Assembly (NCBI GenBank): GCA_016714795.1
Contig: JADKCA010000009.1
Span: forward strand, 1-40,693
Direction of reading: 5' to 3'
Source of the DNA: Sphingomonadales bacterium
Lineage (GTDB): Bacteria > Pseudomonadota > Alphaproteobacteria > Sphingomonadales > Sphingomonadaceae
DNA: 40,693 nucleotides
Part shown: positions 1-9,145 of the stretch, piece by piece
How the letters are laid out: the number at the start of each line of letters is the position of its first letter
Numbering within the stretch: the first letter of the stretch is position 1
Position numbers and translations under genes: made by a program
The notes under the pieces: model-generated
What the model was told of the DNA's origin: nothing
What the model saw: the letters and a program-made list of their open reading frames with translations, nothing else
Database searches by the model: none

Positions 1-17
1 TTTTTGAGACCAGCATT

Positions 18-31
18 CCCCAATATTGGGG
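18..31. repeat. perfect 14-bp palindrome
   Basis: CCCCAATATTGGGG is a perfect inverted repeat with no spacer, near the left edge. No T-run follows it on either strand, so it does not look like an intrinsic terminator. It could be an operator or chance. The rest of 1-231 shows no convincing gene. Confidence 0.35.
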
Positions 32-231
32 CGGGCGGCCTCCTCACACGGTAGCAAAGGCTTTGGAAGCGCATCAACGCGCGCGTTTCCTCATAACCCT
101 TGGATGTAGGGGCCTTGACGCTGGATGATCCGGCTTGCGGACGCGTTCAACAGGGTGGGAGCGTTCGACCGCCTGCCCTTAGCGCCAACCACAGCCCCCC
201 TACCACCCCCGCATCCGCCTATGTCCGCGGC

Positions 232-866
232 ATGACCGTTTCAGCACCATGATAGCGGTTATCGCCGCTTCCGTTCCACCGGATGGACAGGCCCAGCGCG
301 CCCGTTGGGCCCGCTGGCGGAAGGCCAGAGCCCTCGGGTGGCGATCATCTCCCTGTTCGGATGGCCGGGTTGATCCTGCCGCATTTTCGACACCTCTCCC
401 GGAAGCCTTCGTTGTCCGCAACGTCGCCAATCTGGTGCCGCCATTTGAACGGGGCGGCGGACGTCATGGCGTCTCCGCCGCGCTTGAATTTGCGGTGACG
501 CAGCTGGAGGTGGGCGAGATTGTGGTGATGGGCCATGGCGGCTGTGGCGGCTGCCGCGCGGCACTCCACCAGAGTTTTGAAGGCGCAGAACCCGGTGAAG
601 GTGGCTTCATCTGGCACTGGATCAACATGCTGGATGAAGCGCGGGCAGACGTGGCCGCCCGCCATGCGGACCTGCACAGCCCGGAAGCGCATCGGGAAAT
701 GGAACTGGCGGCGGTGCGTGTCAGCCTCCACAATCTGCGCAGCTTCAAGTGCATCCGGGATCGGGAAGCCGCTGGCAAACTGCAACTGCACGGCGCGTTT
801 TTCGCGATTGATGATGGTGTGTTGCAGGTCATGGACAATGGAACGGGTGTGTTCGCCCCGGCCTGA
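232..866 (+). CDS. beta-class carbonic anhydrase, reading frame broken by several small indels
   Basis: Beta-carbonic anhydrases interconvert CO2 and bicarbonate in the cytoplasm with an active-site zinc held by two Cys and one His. The later part reads cleanly from about 395 to 866 and contains VVRNVANLVPPF and the zinc-ligand region GHGGCGGC. The earlier part is recognisable only by hopping frames: GYRRFR near 260, then AQRARWA, then AEGQSPRVAIIS, then CSDGRVDPA (canonical CSDSR with Ser replaced by Gly), then IFDTSPG. That needs about five one-base corrections between 250 and 410. An uninterrupted frame from 249 exists but its first 40 residues are not family-like. The start is inferred (ATG at 232). 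The cluster of indels at the window edge looks more like sequence error than decay, because the C-terminal half is pristine. It lies 60 bp upstream of the DAHP synthase on the same strand. Confidence 0.75.
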
Positions 867-926
867 AGCTGCGCGTTACACCAATTTGTTGCAATTCAAG
901 CGCGATGCCGCCAAAGCCGCCGCGTC

Positions 927-2316
927 ATGACACAGAATTGGACCCCGCAAAGCTGGCAGGACGCCGAAGGGCGCCAGATGCCGACCTATCCCGACTCCGC
1001 CAAGCTCGCGGAAGTGACGGAGGCGCTACGCCGCTTTCCGCCGCTGGTGATCGCAGATGAAGCGCGCGCGCTGAAGGCTGATCTGGCCAAGGTGGCGGCG
1101 GGCGAAGCCTTTCTGCTGCAAGGCGGCGATTGCGCAGAACCCTTTGCCTCGTCGCTGAATGAAGAAGTCAGCTACACCAACTATATCCGCGATACCTTCA
1201 AGGTGCTGCCTCCAGATGGCGGTCATCCTGACCTTTCAGGCGCGTGTGCCGGTGGTGAAGGTGGGGCGCATGGCGGGCCAGTTCGCCAAGCCGCGCTCGT
1301 CCGACTTTGAGGATATTGATGGCGTTTCGCTGCCTTCCTATCGCGGTGACATCGTCAACGGCATCGGCTTCACCGAAGATGACCGCATCCCTGATCCGCA
1401 GCGCATGTTGCGCGCCTATAGCCAGTCGGCGGGCACGCTCAACCTGCTGCGGGGCTTTTCCAAGGGCGGCTGGGCCAATCTGGAAAACGTCCATAGCTGG
1501 ACGCTGGAATTCATGGGCCAGAACCCCTGGGCCAGCAAGTTCAAGGATCTGGCAGCGCGGATTGAAGACGCTCTCGCCTTCATGAAGGTCTGCGGCATCA
1601 CATCTGACAGCGTGGCGCAATTGCGCACGATCGATTTCTACACCAGCCATGAAGCGCTGTTGCTTCCTTATGAGCAGGCGCTGACCCGCGAGGATTCGCG
1701 CAAGCCGCACAATTATGTGGATACCAGCGCGCATATGCTCTGGATCGGCGACCGCACCCGGTTCGATGGCTCGGCGCATGTCGAGTTCCTGCGCGGCATC
1801 ATCAACCCCATCGGCCTGAAATGCGGGCCGAGCCTGGAGCCGGACGCGCTGCTGCGGATGCTCGACGTGCTCGATCCAGACCGCGAGCCGGGCCGCATCA
1901 CGCTCATTACGCGCTATGGTTATGACAAGATCGAAGAACATCTGCCCAAGCTGGTGCGCGCCGTGAAGGCCGAAGGCCGTCAGGTCGTCTGGTCTTGCGA
2001 TCCGATGCACGGCAATGTCGTGAAAGCCAGCAATGGTTACAAGACGCGCCCGTTTGAGCGGATTCTGGCCGAAGTGCGCGGCTTCTTTGCTGTGCATCGG
2101 GCAGAAGGCACGCATGGCGGCGGTATTCATATCGAAATGACCGGGCAAGACGTCACCGAATGCACCGGCGGCGGCATGGATCTGTCGGAATCGGCGCTGG
2201 CCGAACGCTACCACACCCATTGCGACCCGCGCCTCAACGCCGGCCAGTCTCTGGAACTGGCATTTGAGCTGGCGGACATGTTGAAGATGGAAATGAAGGA
2301 CAAGGCGGGGGCGTAA
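927..2316 (+). CDS. class II 3-deoxy-7-phosphoheptulonate (DAHP) synthase, one-base frame break
   Basis: Catalyses phosphoenolpyruvate plus erythrose-4-phosphate to DAHP, the first step of the shikimate pathway, in the cytosol. The plant/mycobacterial type II family is recognised from the N-terminal WTPQSW segment, LLQGGDCAEPF, the VGRMAGQFAKPRS block, SYRGDIVNG, and the C-terminal WSCDPMHGN and GTHGGGIHIEMTGQDVTEC segments. The frame breaks at 1209-1210: removing one C from CTGCCTCCAG restores the family-like LLQMAVILTF reading and joins 927-1208 to the 1210-2316 frame, giving about 462 residues, the usual family size. Because the enzyme is normally indispensable and nothing else is damaged, I read this as a sequencing or assembly indel. 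A GC-rich stem-loop overlaps the stop codon. Confidence 0.9.
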
Positions 2317-2327
2317 ACACCCCCGCC
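2304..2327 (+). terminator. GC-rich stem-loop at the end of DAHP synthase
   Basis: GGCGGGGG (2304-2311) pairs perfectly with CCCCCGCC (2320-2327) around an 8-nt loop containing the TAA stop. No U-tract follows, so termination is plausible but unproven. A second small palindrome, ACCGCT-G-AGCGGT, lies at 2357-2369 in the same gap between convergent genes. Confidence 0.4.
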
Positions 2328-2420
2328 CCACTTGTCCCATTCGCTCATCGTAGGGAACCGCTGAGCGGTGCGATTCAGATTTTTGGGCTTGGTGCGCAAA
2401 AGGCCAAGCAACGCGCTGAA

Positions 2421-3020
2421 CTAAGGCTCCAGCACCATCTCGCTGCCCTCAACCCGCCAGCTTTTGAGCGTGGAGAGCCAGCTCATGCCCAGCAGAGCCT
2501 CATCCAGCTTGCCTTCGGTCACGCGCACCGGAAAGTCATTGCGCACGATCCCGCCCACGCGCAGCGAAGCCACGGTGGCGCGCCAGTCCATCACATTGCC
2601 ATTGGCGGTGCTCGACACGCTGGGAAAGCCGGATTTATCGACATCGATCCCCAGATCGCGCGCCATGGCTTCGGGGAAGACGGTGTGTGTGGCGCCCGTA
2701 TCGATCAGAAAGGCCACATCGCGACCATTGACCTGTGCCTTGGCGATGAAGTGGCCGCTGTCATCGCGCGGAATGCGGACAATGCCGCCCGCTTCGGTGC
2801 GGGGTTCATCACTGAAATCCTGCGTCACCTGCTTCCAGACTGATTTGGCCTGTTCGCGGTAAGAGAAAGCCACAAAAAGCAGCGCAAAACCCACGGTCCA
2901 TGCGCCAATCATCGGGAAGGCCTGACGCCACGGAATGCGGCGCGCAAGCAGCGCGGAAAGCGCCATCACGACCATCACAACACCCCAGATGATCGATGGT
3001 CCGTCCGGTCCGCTGTTCAT
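2421..3020 (-). CDS. membrane-anchored retropepsin-like aspartic protease
   Basis: A 199-residue clan AA aspartic protease of the single-domain bacterial type (TIGR02281-like). Two hydrophobic segments (about residues 8-25 and 33-52) anchor the N-terminus in the inner membrane. The protease domain follows, with the catalytic motif FLIDTGATHTVFP near residue 105 and a second hydrophobic-Gly block, LLGMSWLSTL, near the C-terminus. Such proteins act as homodimers; the physiological substrate is not known to me. Its ATG overlaps the tatD TGA by four bases (ATGA), so it is probably translationally coupled as the last gene of the leftward housekeeping run. Confidence 0.85.
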   Translation of the reverse strand: MNSGPDGPSIIWGVVMVVMALSALLARRIPWRQAFPMIGAWTVGFALLFVAFSYREQAKSVWKQVTQDFSDEPRTEAGGIVRIPRDDSGHFIAKAQVNGRDVAFLIDTGATHTVFPEAMARDLGIDVDKSGFPSVSSTANGNVMDWRATVASLRVGGIVRNDFPVRVTEGKLDEALLGMSWLSTLKSWRVEGSEMVLEP

Positions 3021-3793
3021 GCGCGCGCCTTTGTGAACAGGTTGAAGAAGTTCGCGCTGGTTTGCGCACCCAGTATGGAGACGACAACACCCCGCAACTC
3101 CGCCACCTTGCGCGCTGTGTCTGCCACAAAGGCCGGCTCCCCGGTCTTGCCGCGATGCGGCACGGGAGCAAGGAATGGCGCATCGGTTTCCACCAGCAGG
3201 CGGTCTTCAGGAATGGTCTGAGCTATAGCTTGCAAATCTTTGGCATTCTTGAACGTTACGATGCCGGAAAGTGAAATATAGAACCCCAGTTCCAACGCAA
3301 TCTCGGCAAAGGCGGCGCTGGCGGTGAAGCAATGGATCACGCCTGTGAACGGGGCATTCGCCATCTCTTCACGCAGGATCGCCGCCGTATCCTCCTCTGC
3401 ATCGCGGGTGTGGACGATCAGCGGCAGGCCGGTCAGCCGCGCGGCCTCGATATGGGCGCGAAAGCTCGCGCGCTGCTGCGTCCGGTCCGAATGGTCGTAA
3501 TAATAATCGAGCCCGGTCTCGCCAATCGCCACCACTTTGGGATGCGCGGCAGCGGCGACCAGCTTGGCGGTGTCGATATGGGCGTGGCCATCGGCCTCAT
3601 GCGGATGGATGCCGACAGAGGCCCAGATATCCGGCCCCTTTCCCGCCGTGGCAATGATCGCGTCCCACTCGCATTCGCGCGTGGAAATGTTGAGCATCCC
3701 CGTCACCCCCGCAGCCCGTGCCCGCGCCAGCACAGCATCCTGATCCTCGATCAGGCCCTTATAGTTGAGGTGACAGTGCGAATCGATCAGCAT
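3017..3793 (-). CDS. tatD: TatD family metal-dependent DNase
   Basis: A 258-residue TIM-barrel hydrolase of the TatD/YcfH family (metal-dependent 3'-5' exonuclease, proposed roles in DNA repair and quality control). Visible motifs are the N-terminal metal site DSHCHL, the GETGLDYYYD block with downstream RTQQ, IVHTRDAEEDT, GVIHCFTAS, and the terminal LVETDAPFLAPVPHRG. An upstream in-frame extension exists, but the start at 3793 fits the family N-terminus (MLIDSHCHL) and its ATG overlaps the metG TGA as ATGA. Genes downstream of holB and metG in this position are typical for TatD. Confidence 0.93.
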   Translation of the reverse strand: MLIDSHCHLNYKGLIEDQDAVLARARAAGVTGMLNISTRECEWDAIIATAGKGPDIWASVGIHPHEADGHAHIDTAKLVAAAAHPKVVAIGETGLDYYYDHSDRTQQRASFRAHIEAARLTGLPLIVHTRDAEEDTAAILREEMANAPFTGVIHCFTASAAFAEIALELGFYISLSGIVTFKNAKDLQAIAQTIPEDRLLVETDAPFLAPVPHRGKTGEPAFVADTARKVAELRGVVVSILGAQTSANFFNLFTKARA

Positions 3794-5337
3794 CACGCGT
3801 CCGTCGGCAATTCCAGCCTTGGAAATACCCCCGCAGGCGCAGGCAAATCCGTGCCCGGCACCAGTGCCACACCCAAATCGCCAAAGCCGCGTTTGTCCAA
3901 AGGCTGGCCAACCAGATCGAGAATGCGCGCCGCACCGTCCGGGATCACCCATTGCGCGAGAATTGCGAGCGCGCGAATGGCGTCCACTGTCCTGAAGAGG
4001 ATCGTATCCGCGCGCTCGGGATCGGTTTTACGCACACTCCACGGAGCCTGATCCGCGAAATAGCCATTGGCCACCGTCATCGCGCTCCAGATCGCTTCCA
4101 GCGCGGTGTGGATCGCCAGATCCTCCATCGCAGTCGTGACTGACGCCATGGTGTCATGCACCGTCGCCGTCAGCACGTCATCTGCCGGATCGGGCTTGGT
4201 CGGCGCAGGAATTTTCCCGTCACAATTCTTGGCGATCATGGAGAGGCTGCGCTGCGCCAGATTGCCGAAATTATTGGCGAGGTCTGCATTGCACCGCGTC
4301 ACAATCGCTTCGGGGCTATAGCTGCCATCCTGCCCAAAGCTCACTTCGCGCAGCAGGAAGTAGCGGAGTTGGTCCACGCCGAACTGTTCGGCCAGGTCCA
4401 TCGGGTCCACCACATTGCCCAGACTCTTGGACATTTTCTCACCGCCCCGCGCCAGCAGAAAACCATGGCCGAACACCTGCTTGGGAAGCGGCAGATCTGC
4501 CGACATCAGAAAGGCAGGCCAATAGACGGTGTGGAAACGGACAATATCCTTGCCGATCAGATGCACGTCCGCCGGCCAGTAGCGCGCAAAATCGCCATCC
4601 ATCTGCGGATAGCCGACGCCGGTCATATAGGTGGTGAGCGCATCGACCCACACATACATCACATGCCCCGGCGAATCCGGCACGGGCACGCCCCAATCAA
4701 AACTGGTGCGCGAGACCGAGAGGTCTTTCAGACCGCCTTCGACAAAGCGGATCACTTCGTTGCGGCGGCTGTCGGGCTTGATGAAGTCCGGATTCTCGGC
4801 AAACAGCTTGAGAAGAGGCTCCTGATAACGCGAAAGGCGGAAGAACCAGCTTTCCTCTACTGTCCATTCCACCGGCGTGCCCTGCGGAGAGAGTTTCTGC
4901 CCGCCCTCGCCTTCGGTCAGCTCCTTTTCCTCGTAGAAGGCCTCGTCGCGGACCGAATACCAGCCTTCGTAACGATCCAGATAGAGGTCATCCTTGGCCT
5001 TCATGCCATTCCAGATCGCGACGCTCGCTGCGGTGTGCCGCTCCTCGGTGGTGCGCACGAACGCATCGACCGAAATGTTGAGCTTCGCGCACATCGATTG
5101 AAAATAGCCCGACATCTCGTCCGCAAAGTCCAGCGTCTCTCGGCCCGCTGCGCGCGCCGTCTGGACCATTTTCAGGCCGTGCTCATCGGTGCCGGTCACA
5201 AAGCGCACGTCGCGGCCCTGCAAGCGGCGGAAGCGCGCAATGGCGTCTGCGGCAATCGCTTCATAAGCGTGGCCAATATGGGGTTTGCCATTCGGGTAAG
5301 CGATGGCGGTGGTGATATAGAAGGGTTCGCCTGACAT
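3793..5337 (-). CDS. metG: methionyl-tRNA synthetase
   Basis: Class I aminoacyl-tRNA synthetase charging tRNA-Met. The N-terminus YITTAIAYPNGKPHIGHAYE carries the HIGH signature and GGEKMSKSLGNVVDP carries KMSKS, the ATP-binding loop. The length (514 aa) matches the short type without a C-terminal tRNA-binding appendage. A frame-open start exists 36 bases further upstream, but MSGEPFYITT at 5337 matches the family start and lies only 4 bp after the holB stop. It sits inside the overlapping holB-metG-tatD string. Confidence 0.95.
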   Translation of the reverse strand: MSGEPFYITTAIAYPNGKPHIGHAYEAIAADAIARFRRLQGRDVRFVTGTDEHGLKMVQTARAAGRETLDFADEMSGYFQSMCAKLNISVDAFVRTTEERHTAASVAIWNGMKAKDDLYLDRYEGWYSVRDEAFYEEKELTEGEGGQKLSPQGTPVEWTVEESWFFRLSRYQEPLLKLFAENPDFIKPDSRRNEVIRFVEGGLKDLSVSRTSFDWGVPVPDSPGHVMYVWVDALTTYMTGVGYPQMDGDFARYWPADVHLIGKDIVRFHTVYWPAFLMSADLPLPKQVFGHGFLLARGGEKMSKSLGNVVDPMDLAEQFGVDQLRYFLLREVSFGQDGSYSPEAIVTRCNADLANNFGNLAQRSLSMIAKNCDGKIPAPTKPDPADDVLTATVHDTMASVTTAMEDLAIHTALEAIWSAMTVANGYFADQAPWSVRKTDPERADTILFRTVDAIRALAILAQWVIPDGAARILDLVGQPLDKRGFGDLGVALVPGTDLPAPAGVFPRLELPTDA

Positions 5338-5341
5338 GGCG

Positions 5342-6370
5342 TCAGGCTTTAGCGTGTCTCCGCTCTGGAGCAAGGCTTGCGAGCAGACTGCCCAGCTCCA
5401 TCACGATCATATAGGCATCATAAGAGCCCGGAATGGCCATCTGGCACAGATCGCGCGCCTTTTCCCACGCAGAGATGATCGCAGGAAGCCGAAGCGGATC
5501 GGCGATGCGCGCCAGCGCGGCCAGATGGGCAGGCACCAGCGTGAGGAACGCCTCATATTTTTCCTGCGCAGCCTTGCCCGCCAGCGCTTGGGCAAGCGCG
5601 CTACGCAGGGCAAGGCCGGGATCACCCGCACTGGTCAGCATCTCGATCTGGCGGGTGAGATCACCCAGCCCCAGCCCTGCGAATTGCAACGCCTGCCCCG
5701 GCGCACCTGCCCCTGAGCGCACCAGTGTTTCAATCTCTTCCGCTGTCGCTTCGGGCAAAGCAGCACGCAGCGCCTGCGCCATCGCCACGTCACCCAAGGG
5801 CGCGAACCGCAGCACACGGCAGCGCGAGCGGATGGTGGGCAGCAACCGGCCCGGCGCGTGGCTGATCAGGATGAAGATCGTGCCCTGAGGCGGCTCTTCC
5901 AGCACCTTGAGCAGCGCGTTGGCGGACGGCGCTTCCAGATCATCTGCCGCATCGATCACCACCATCCGTCGCTCGGAAAGGCTCGGCTTGGTCGCAAACC
6001 GGGCTGTCAGCGCGCGGACCTGATCCACCTTGATGCTGCGCGCCATTTCGGGATTGTCCGGCCATTCGTTGCGCAGCTTTCCCTGAAGCTTTTCATCGCG
6101 CGGCAACCGTTCGAGCAGATAGAAATCGGGATGGGCATGGCCCGCCATATAACGCGCCGTGGGGTGTTCCTCTGGCACGGCCCAGCCTTCCCCCGGCACC
6201 GGCACGCCAGAACTTTCCGCCAAGGCGCGCCTGGCAAAAGCAAGCGCGGCCATGGCCTTGCCCACGCCTTCAGGGCCAACGAACAGCCAACCATGATGCG
6301 GGCGATCCCCGCGCATGGCGGAGAGGAATTCATGCGCCTCTGCCTCATGACCGAAAATGGCATCGCTCAC
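5342..6370 (-). CDS. holB: DNA polymerase III delta' subunit
   Basis: AAA+ clamp-loader subunit (342 aa), part of the complex that loads the beta clamp. The Walker A-like sequence GPEGVGKA lies near residue 33, the sensor region contains VVIDAADDLEAPSANALLKVLEEPP, and FILISHAPGRLLPTIRSRCR is the classic SRC (arginine finger) block. The start is GTG at 6370, overlapping the tmk TGA as GTGA, so translation is probably coupled. The tmk-holB order is conserved in many bacteria. Confidence 0.93.
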   Translation of the reverse strand: MSDAIFGHEAEAHEFLSAMRGDRPHHGWLFVGPEGVGKAMAALAFARRALAESSGVPVPGEGWAVPEEHPTARYMAGHAHPDFYLLERLPRDEKLQGKLRNEWPDNPEMARSIKVDQVRALTARFATKPSLSERRMVVIDAADDLEAPSANALLKVLEEPPQGTIFILISHAPGRLLPTIRSRCRVLRFAPLGDVAMAQALRAALPEATAEEIETLVRSGAGAPGQALQFAGLGLGDLTRQIEMLTSAGDPGLALRSALAQALAGKAAQEKYEAFLTLVPAHLAALARIADPLRLPAIISAWEKARDLCQMAIPGSYDAYMIVMELGSLLASLAPERRHAKA

Positions 6371-6989
6371 AGCAGATCATCCAGAGCGGAAAGCAAGCGC
6401 GCGGCCACCGTTTCGCGGGCACCATCGGCGGAAATCAGGCGGAACCGCTCCGGCTCCTGCGCGGCGAGCGCGCGAAAACGGGACGCGACAAGATCATAAT
6501 AGGCCGCATCCTTGCTTCCCATCCGGTCGGGCGAATCCCCTGCCCGCGCAGCAGCGCGACGCGCGCCTTCCTCTACCGGAATTTCCAGAACCAGCGTGCG
6601 ATGAGGCAACAGCCCCCCGCTGCCCACACGGTGCAGCGCCATGATGTCCGCATCAACCATTCCGCCAGCCCCGCCCTGATAGGCACGGGTGGAATCGATG
6701 AAGCGGTCACACAACACCCAGTCTCCACGGGCCAGCGCCGGGCGGATCAGCTTGGCGACACGATCGGCGCGGGCCGCCGCAACAACAACGCCTCTGTCTG
6801 CGCGTTCCAGCGTTCGACGCTGCCCGTCATCAGCAATCCGCGGATGGCCTCTGCGCCTTCGGTGCCGCCGGGCTCTCGCGTTGTCACCACGGTTTTGCCG
6901 CGCGCGCGCAAAGCTTCGGCCAGCAGTACGATCTGCGTGGATTTGCCGACGCCTTCGCCGCCTTCAAGAGTGATGAATGTGCCGCTCAC
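6367..6989 (-). CDS. tmk: thymidylate kinase, one-base frame break
   Basis: Phosphorylates dTMP to dTDP. The N-terminal half (from GTG at 6989) has the P-loop EGGEGVGKST and TREPGGTEGAEAIRGLL; the C-terminal half has LCDRFIDSTRAYQGG and the lid region GDSPDRMGSKD. They are in different frames: near 6780-6783 the - strand reads TTGTTGTTGCGGCGG, and restoring one base gives the expected hydrophobic residue followed by AAARADHVAK-like sequence, rejoining to about 207 residues. Tmk is essential and no second copy is visible here, so an indel error is far likelier than a true mutation. The gene is packed between the carboxypeptidase stop (2 bp upstream) and holB (overlap). Confidence 0.9.
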
Positions 6990-6991
6990 CC

Positions 6992-8149
6992 TCAGAAGAA
7001 TGACATCAAACCGGCCCAGGCGCGACCGAAAAATCCGGCTTCGGACACGGCATCTTCGGCCAGAAGCGGCGTCACCTGATCGGGCAAGCCGTCAATCTTC
7101 ACCACCAGATCGGCAACATGCTGGCCCTTGGCAATCGGGGCCTTGATCGGGCCTTGATAGACAATCGACACTTTGGGCGTGCCGGACTGGCCGGTGGGCA
7201 CGGAATAGGCCACGGCATTTTGCGTGATGAGGCCAACATCCGCGCTGGAGCCCAGTTGCACGCGCGCCTCTCCCACAAGCTTTCCAGCGGGCGCGAGCGG
7301 CTTGGCTTCCCACGCCTTGAAGCCCCATTCCATGAACTTCACCGATTCTGCGATGCGCCCGTTGAAGCTGTCAATCCCGGCCACAACCATCACCAGACGG
7401 CGGCCATTCTGTTCGGCAGAGCCGGTGAAGCCATAGCCCGCTTCTTCGGTGTGGCCAGTCTTGATGCCATCGGCCCCGGCCACCTTGCCGAGCAGCGGAT
7501 TGCGGTTGGGCTGGGTGATTGCCCCGCCGCCCATCGTCTTGCCCCAGGTAAAATCGGTCTTGCCGTAGAAATCCTTGTAGAGCTGCGGATAATCCCGCAG
7601 CGTCGCCATGCCGAGTGCGGCGAGATCCTTGGCCGTCACATAGGTGCGGCCTTCATCGGGCCAGCCGTTCGATGTGCCGAAGTGCGAGTTGGTGAGGCCG
7701 ATCCGCTTCGCCTCTTCATTCATGCGGGCGACAAAGGCTTCCTCGCTGCCCAGCATTCCTTCGGCCAGAACCACACAGGCATCATTGCCCGAAAGCGTAA
7801 CGATGCCGTGCAGCAGATCGTCCACCTTCACCGTCTCATTGGGAGAGAGGAACATGGTGGAACCTGCTGCCGGGCCATGCCATTTCTGCCATGTTTCCGG
7901 GCGCACCGTGAAGCTGTCGGTCAGCTTGAACTTGCCCTCGCTCACCAGCTTGAAGGCGAGATAGGTTGTCATCATCTTCGCCATGGAAGCGGGCGGCATC
8001 CGCCTATCCGCATCCTTGGCAAACAGGACGGCACCCGAAGACAGGTCCACCATATAGGCCGTGGGAGCAGCCGTCTGGAAAGGAGGGGCAGCGGCCCCGG
8101 CTGGCACGACAAGCAACGCGGCGGCGAGAACCGCAGTCAGACCCTTCAT
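6992..8149 (-). CDS. D-alanyl-D-alanine carboxypeptidase (penicillin-binding protein 5/6 type)
   Basis: A 385-residue secreted serine peptidase (S11) that trims the terminal D-Ala from peptidoglycan stem peptides in the periplasm. It has an N-terminal signal peptide ending around AGAAA, and all three active-site motifs: SMAK (Ser55, Lys58), SGN (120-122) and KTG (230-232). A C-terminal PBP5-like beta domain follows from about residue 285, and the hydrophobic tail AWAGLMSFF could be the membrane-anchoring amphipathic helix. It lies 27 bp after rlpA and 2 bp before tmk, in a cell-wall gene group. Confidence 0.93.
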   Translation of the reverse strand: MKGLTAVLAAALLVVPAGAAAPPFQTAAPTAYMVDLSSGAVLFAKDADRRMPPASMAKMMTTYLAFKLVSEGKFKLTDSFTVRPETWQKWHGPAAGSTMFLSPNETVKVDDLLHGIVTLSGNDACVVLAEGMLGSEEAFVARMNEEAKRIGLTNSHFGTSNGWPDEGRTYVTAKDLAALGMATLRDYPQLYKDFYGKTDFTWGKTMGGGAITQPNRNPLLGKVAGADGIKTGHTEEAGYGFTGSAEQNGRRLVMVVAGIDSFNGRIAESVKFMEWGFKAWEAKPLAPAGKLVGEARVQLGSSADVGLITQNAVAYSVPTGQSGTPKVSIVYQGPIKAPIAKGQHVADLVVKIDGLPDQVTPLLAEDAVSEAGFFGRAWAGLMSFF

Positions 8150-8176
8150 CGGGACCCTTTCCTCAGGCGACGCGAA

Positions 8177-9145
8177 TCAACGCGTGATGGTCGCCTGCGG
8201 ATAGCCTTTGCTCTTCATCTGGCCAAGGGGGCCTGCCGCCTCTTCGCGTGATCCGAACGGACCGACGCGAACGCGATACCGGTTGCCAGAGGCCTGAACC
8301 AGCGCGCCAGCGCGCTTGGCAAGCGCTTCTGCCCGCTGCCGCTCTGCAAAAGAGCCGATCTGCACGAACCAGCTGCCGCCAGTCGCTGCCGGAGCCACCC
8401 CGTCTTCGACGGGCGCTGTCGGCGTGGGTGCTGCCGTGCTGAAATCAGCCCCCGGCTTGCGCGGTTTGGCTGCGGGCCGCGCCGGGCGCCTGACAACCAC
8501 CGACGGAGACGCCGGTTGCGCCGCATCGGCTGCCTTGTCCACCGGAGCGGGCGCAACAGGTGCCCCGCCCTCATTGAGCTTGCGGCGCAACGCCGTCAGC
8601 AAGGAAGGCGGTGTATCGATCCGCGCAGGTGCTGCGCGACCGGTGCGCAGCGCGCCCTTTTCCGCTTCAGGCGGGTTGACGCGGCGAATGCGCACCGGCG
8701 TGCCATCACCTGCCAGCCCCAGCAATTGCGCCGCAGCGGGCGTCAGATCGGCAATCCGGTCATTGCGATAGGGGCCACGCTCGACCACGCGGGCCAGAAT
8801 CGTCCTGCCCGTTTCAAGATTGGTGATTTCAACATAGCTGGGCACCGGCAATGTGCGGTGAACCAGTGCGATCAGCGATGCCGCCGGTCCCTGAAAGCCG
8901 CCGCTGACGGTGGCATAGCCCACTTCGTCATGCGTGCCATCATCGCTCGGCACATAGCGCTTGCCCTCAATGTCGTAAGGCTCGCCCAGCCGCGCCGGGC
9001 CATCCTGCCCCCAATTCGCGCCATTCTGCCCGGCAGGCGGACGGATGGGATCGGGGCGGACCTTGCCACCTTTGCCGCCGCCACAGCCTGAGACCATGAG
9101 GGCGATTGCGGCCGTTCCGGCGAGCTTACTGGCTTTCCACTGCAT
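8177..9145 (-). CDS. rlpA: RlpA-like lipoprotein (double-psi beta-barrel plus SPOR)
   Basis: RlpA family proteins are outer-membrane lipoproteins that bind, and in Pseudomonas cleave, glycan strands lacking stem peptides, and help daughter-cell separation. The signal peptide ends in the lipobox VSGC. A double-psi beta-barrel domain spans about residues 70-160 (GYATVSGGFQG, ARVVERGPYRNDRIADLTPAA). A low-complexity Pro/Ala linker follows, then a C-terminal SPOR domain of about 70 residues (WFVQIGSFAERQRAEALAKR, YRVRVGPFGSREEA). The start ATG overlaps the end of the lytic transglycosylase gene by 20 bp, suggesting coupled expression of two wall-remodelling proteins. Confidence 0.92.
   Translation of the reverse strand: MQWKASKLAGTAAIALMVSGCGGGKGGKVRPDPIRPPAGQNGANWGQDGPARLGEPYDIEGKRYVPSDDGTHDEVGYATVSGGFQGPAASLIALVHRTLPVPSYVEITNLETGRTILARVVERGPYRNDRIADLTPAAAQLLGLAGDGTPVRIRRVNPPEAEKGALRTGRAAPARIDTPPSLLTALRRKLNEGGAPVAPAPVDKAADAAQPASPSVVVRRPARPAAKPRKPGADFSTAAPTPTAPVEDGVAPAATGGSWFVQIGSFAERQRAEALAKRAGALVQASGNRYRVRVGPFGSREEAAGPLGQMKSKGYPQATITR

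Noticed and set aside
1198..2340. 380-codon minus-strand frame opposite DAHP synthase
   Set aside because: Shadow of a conserved gene; composition not protein-like.
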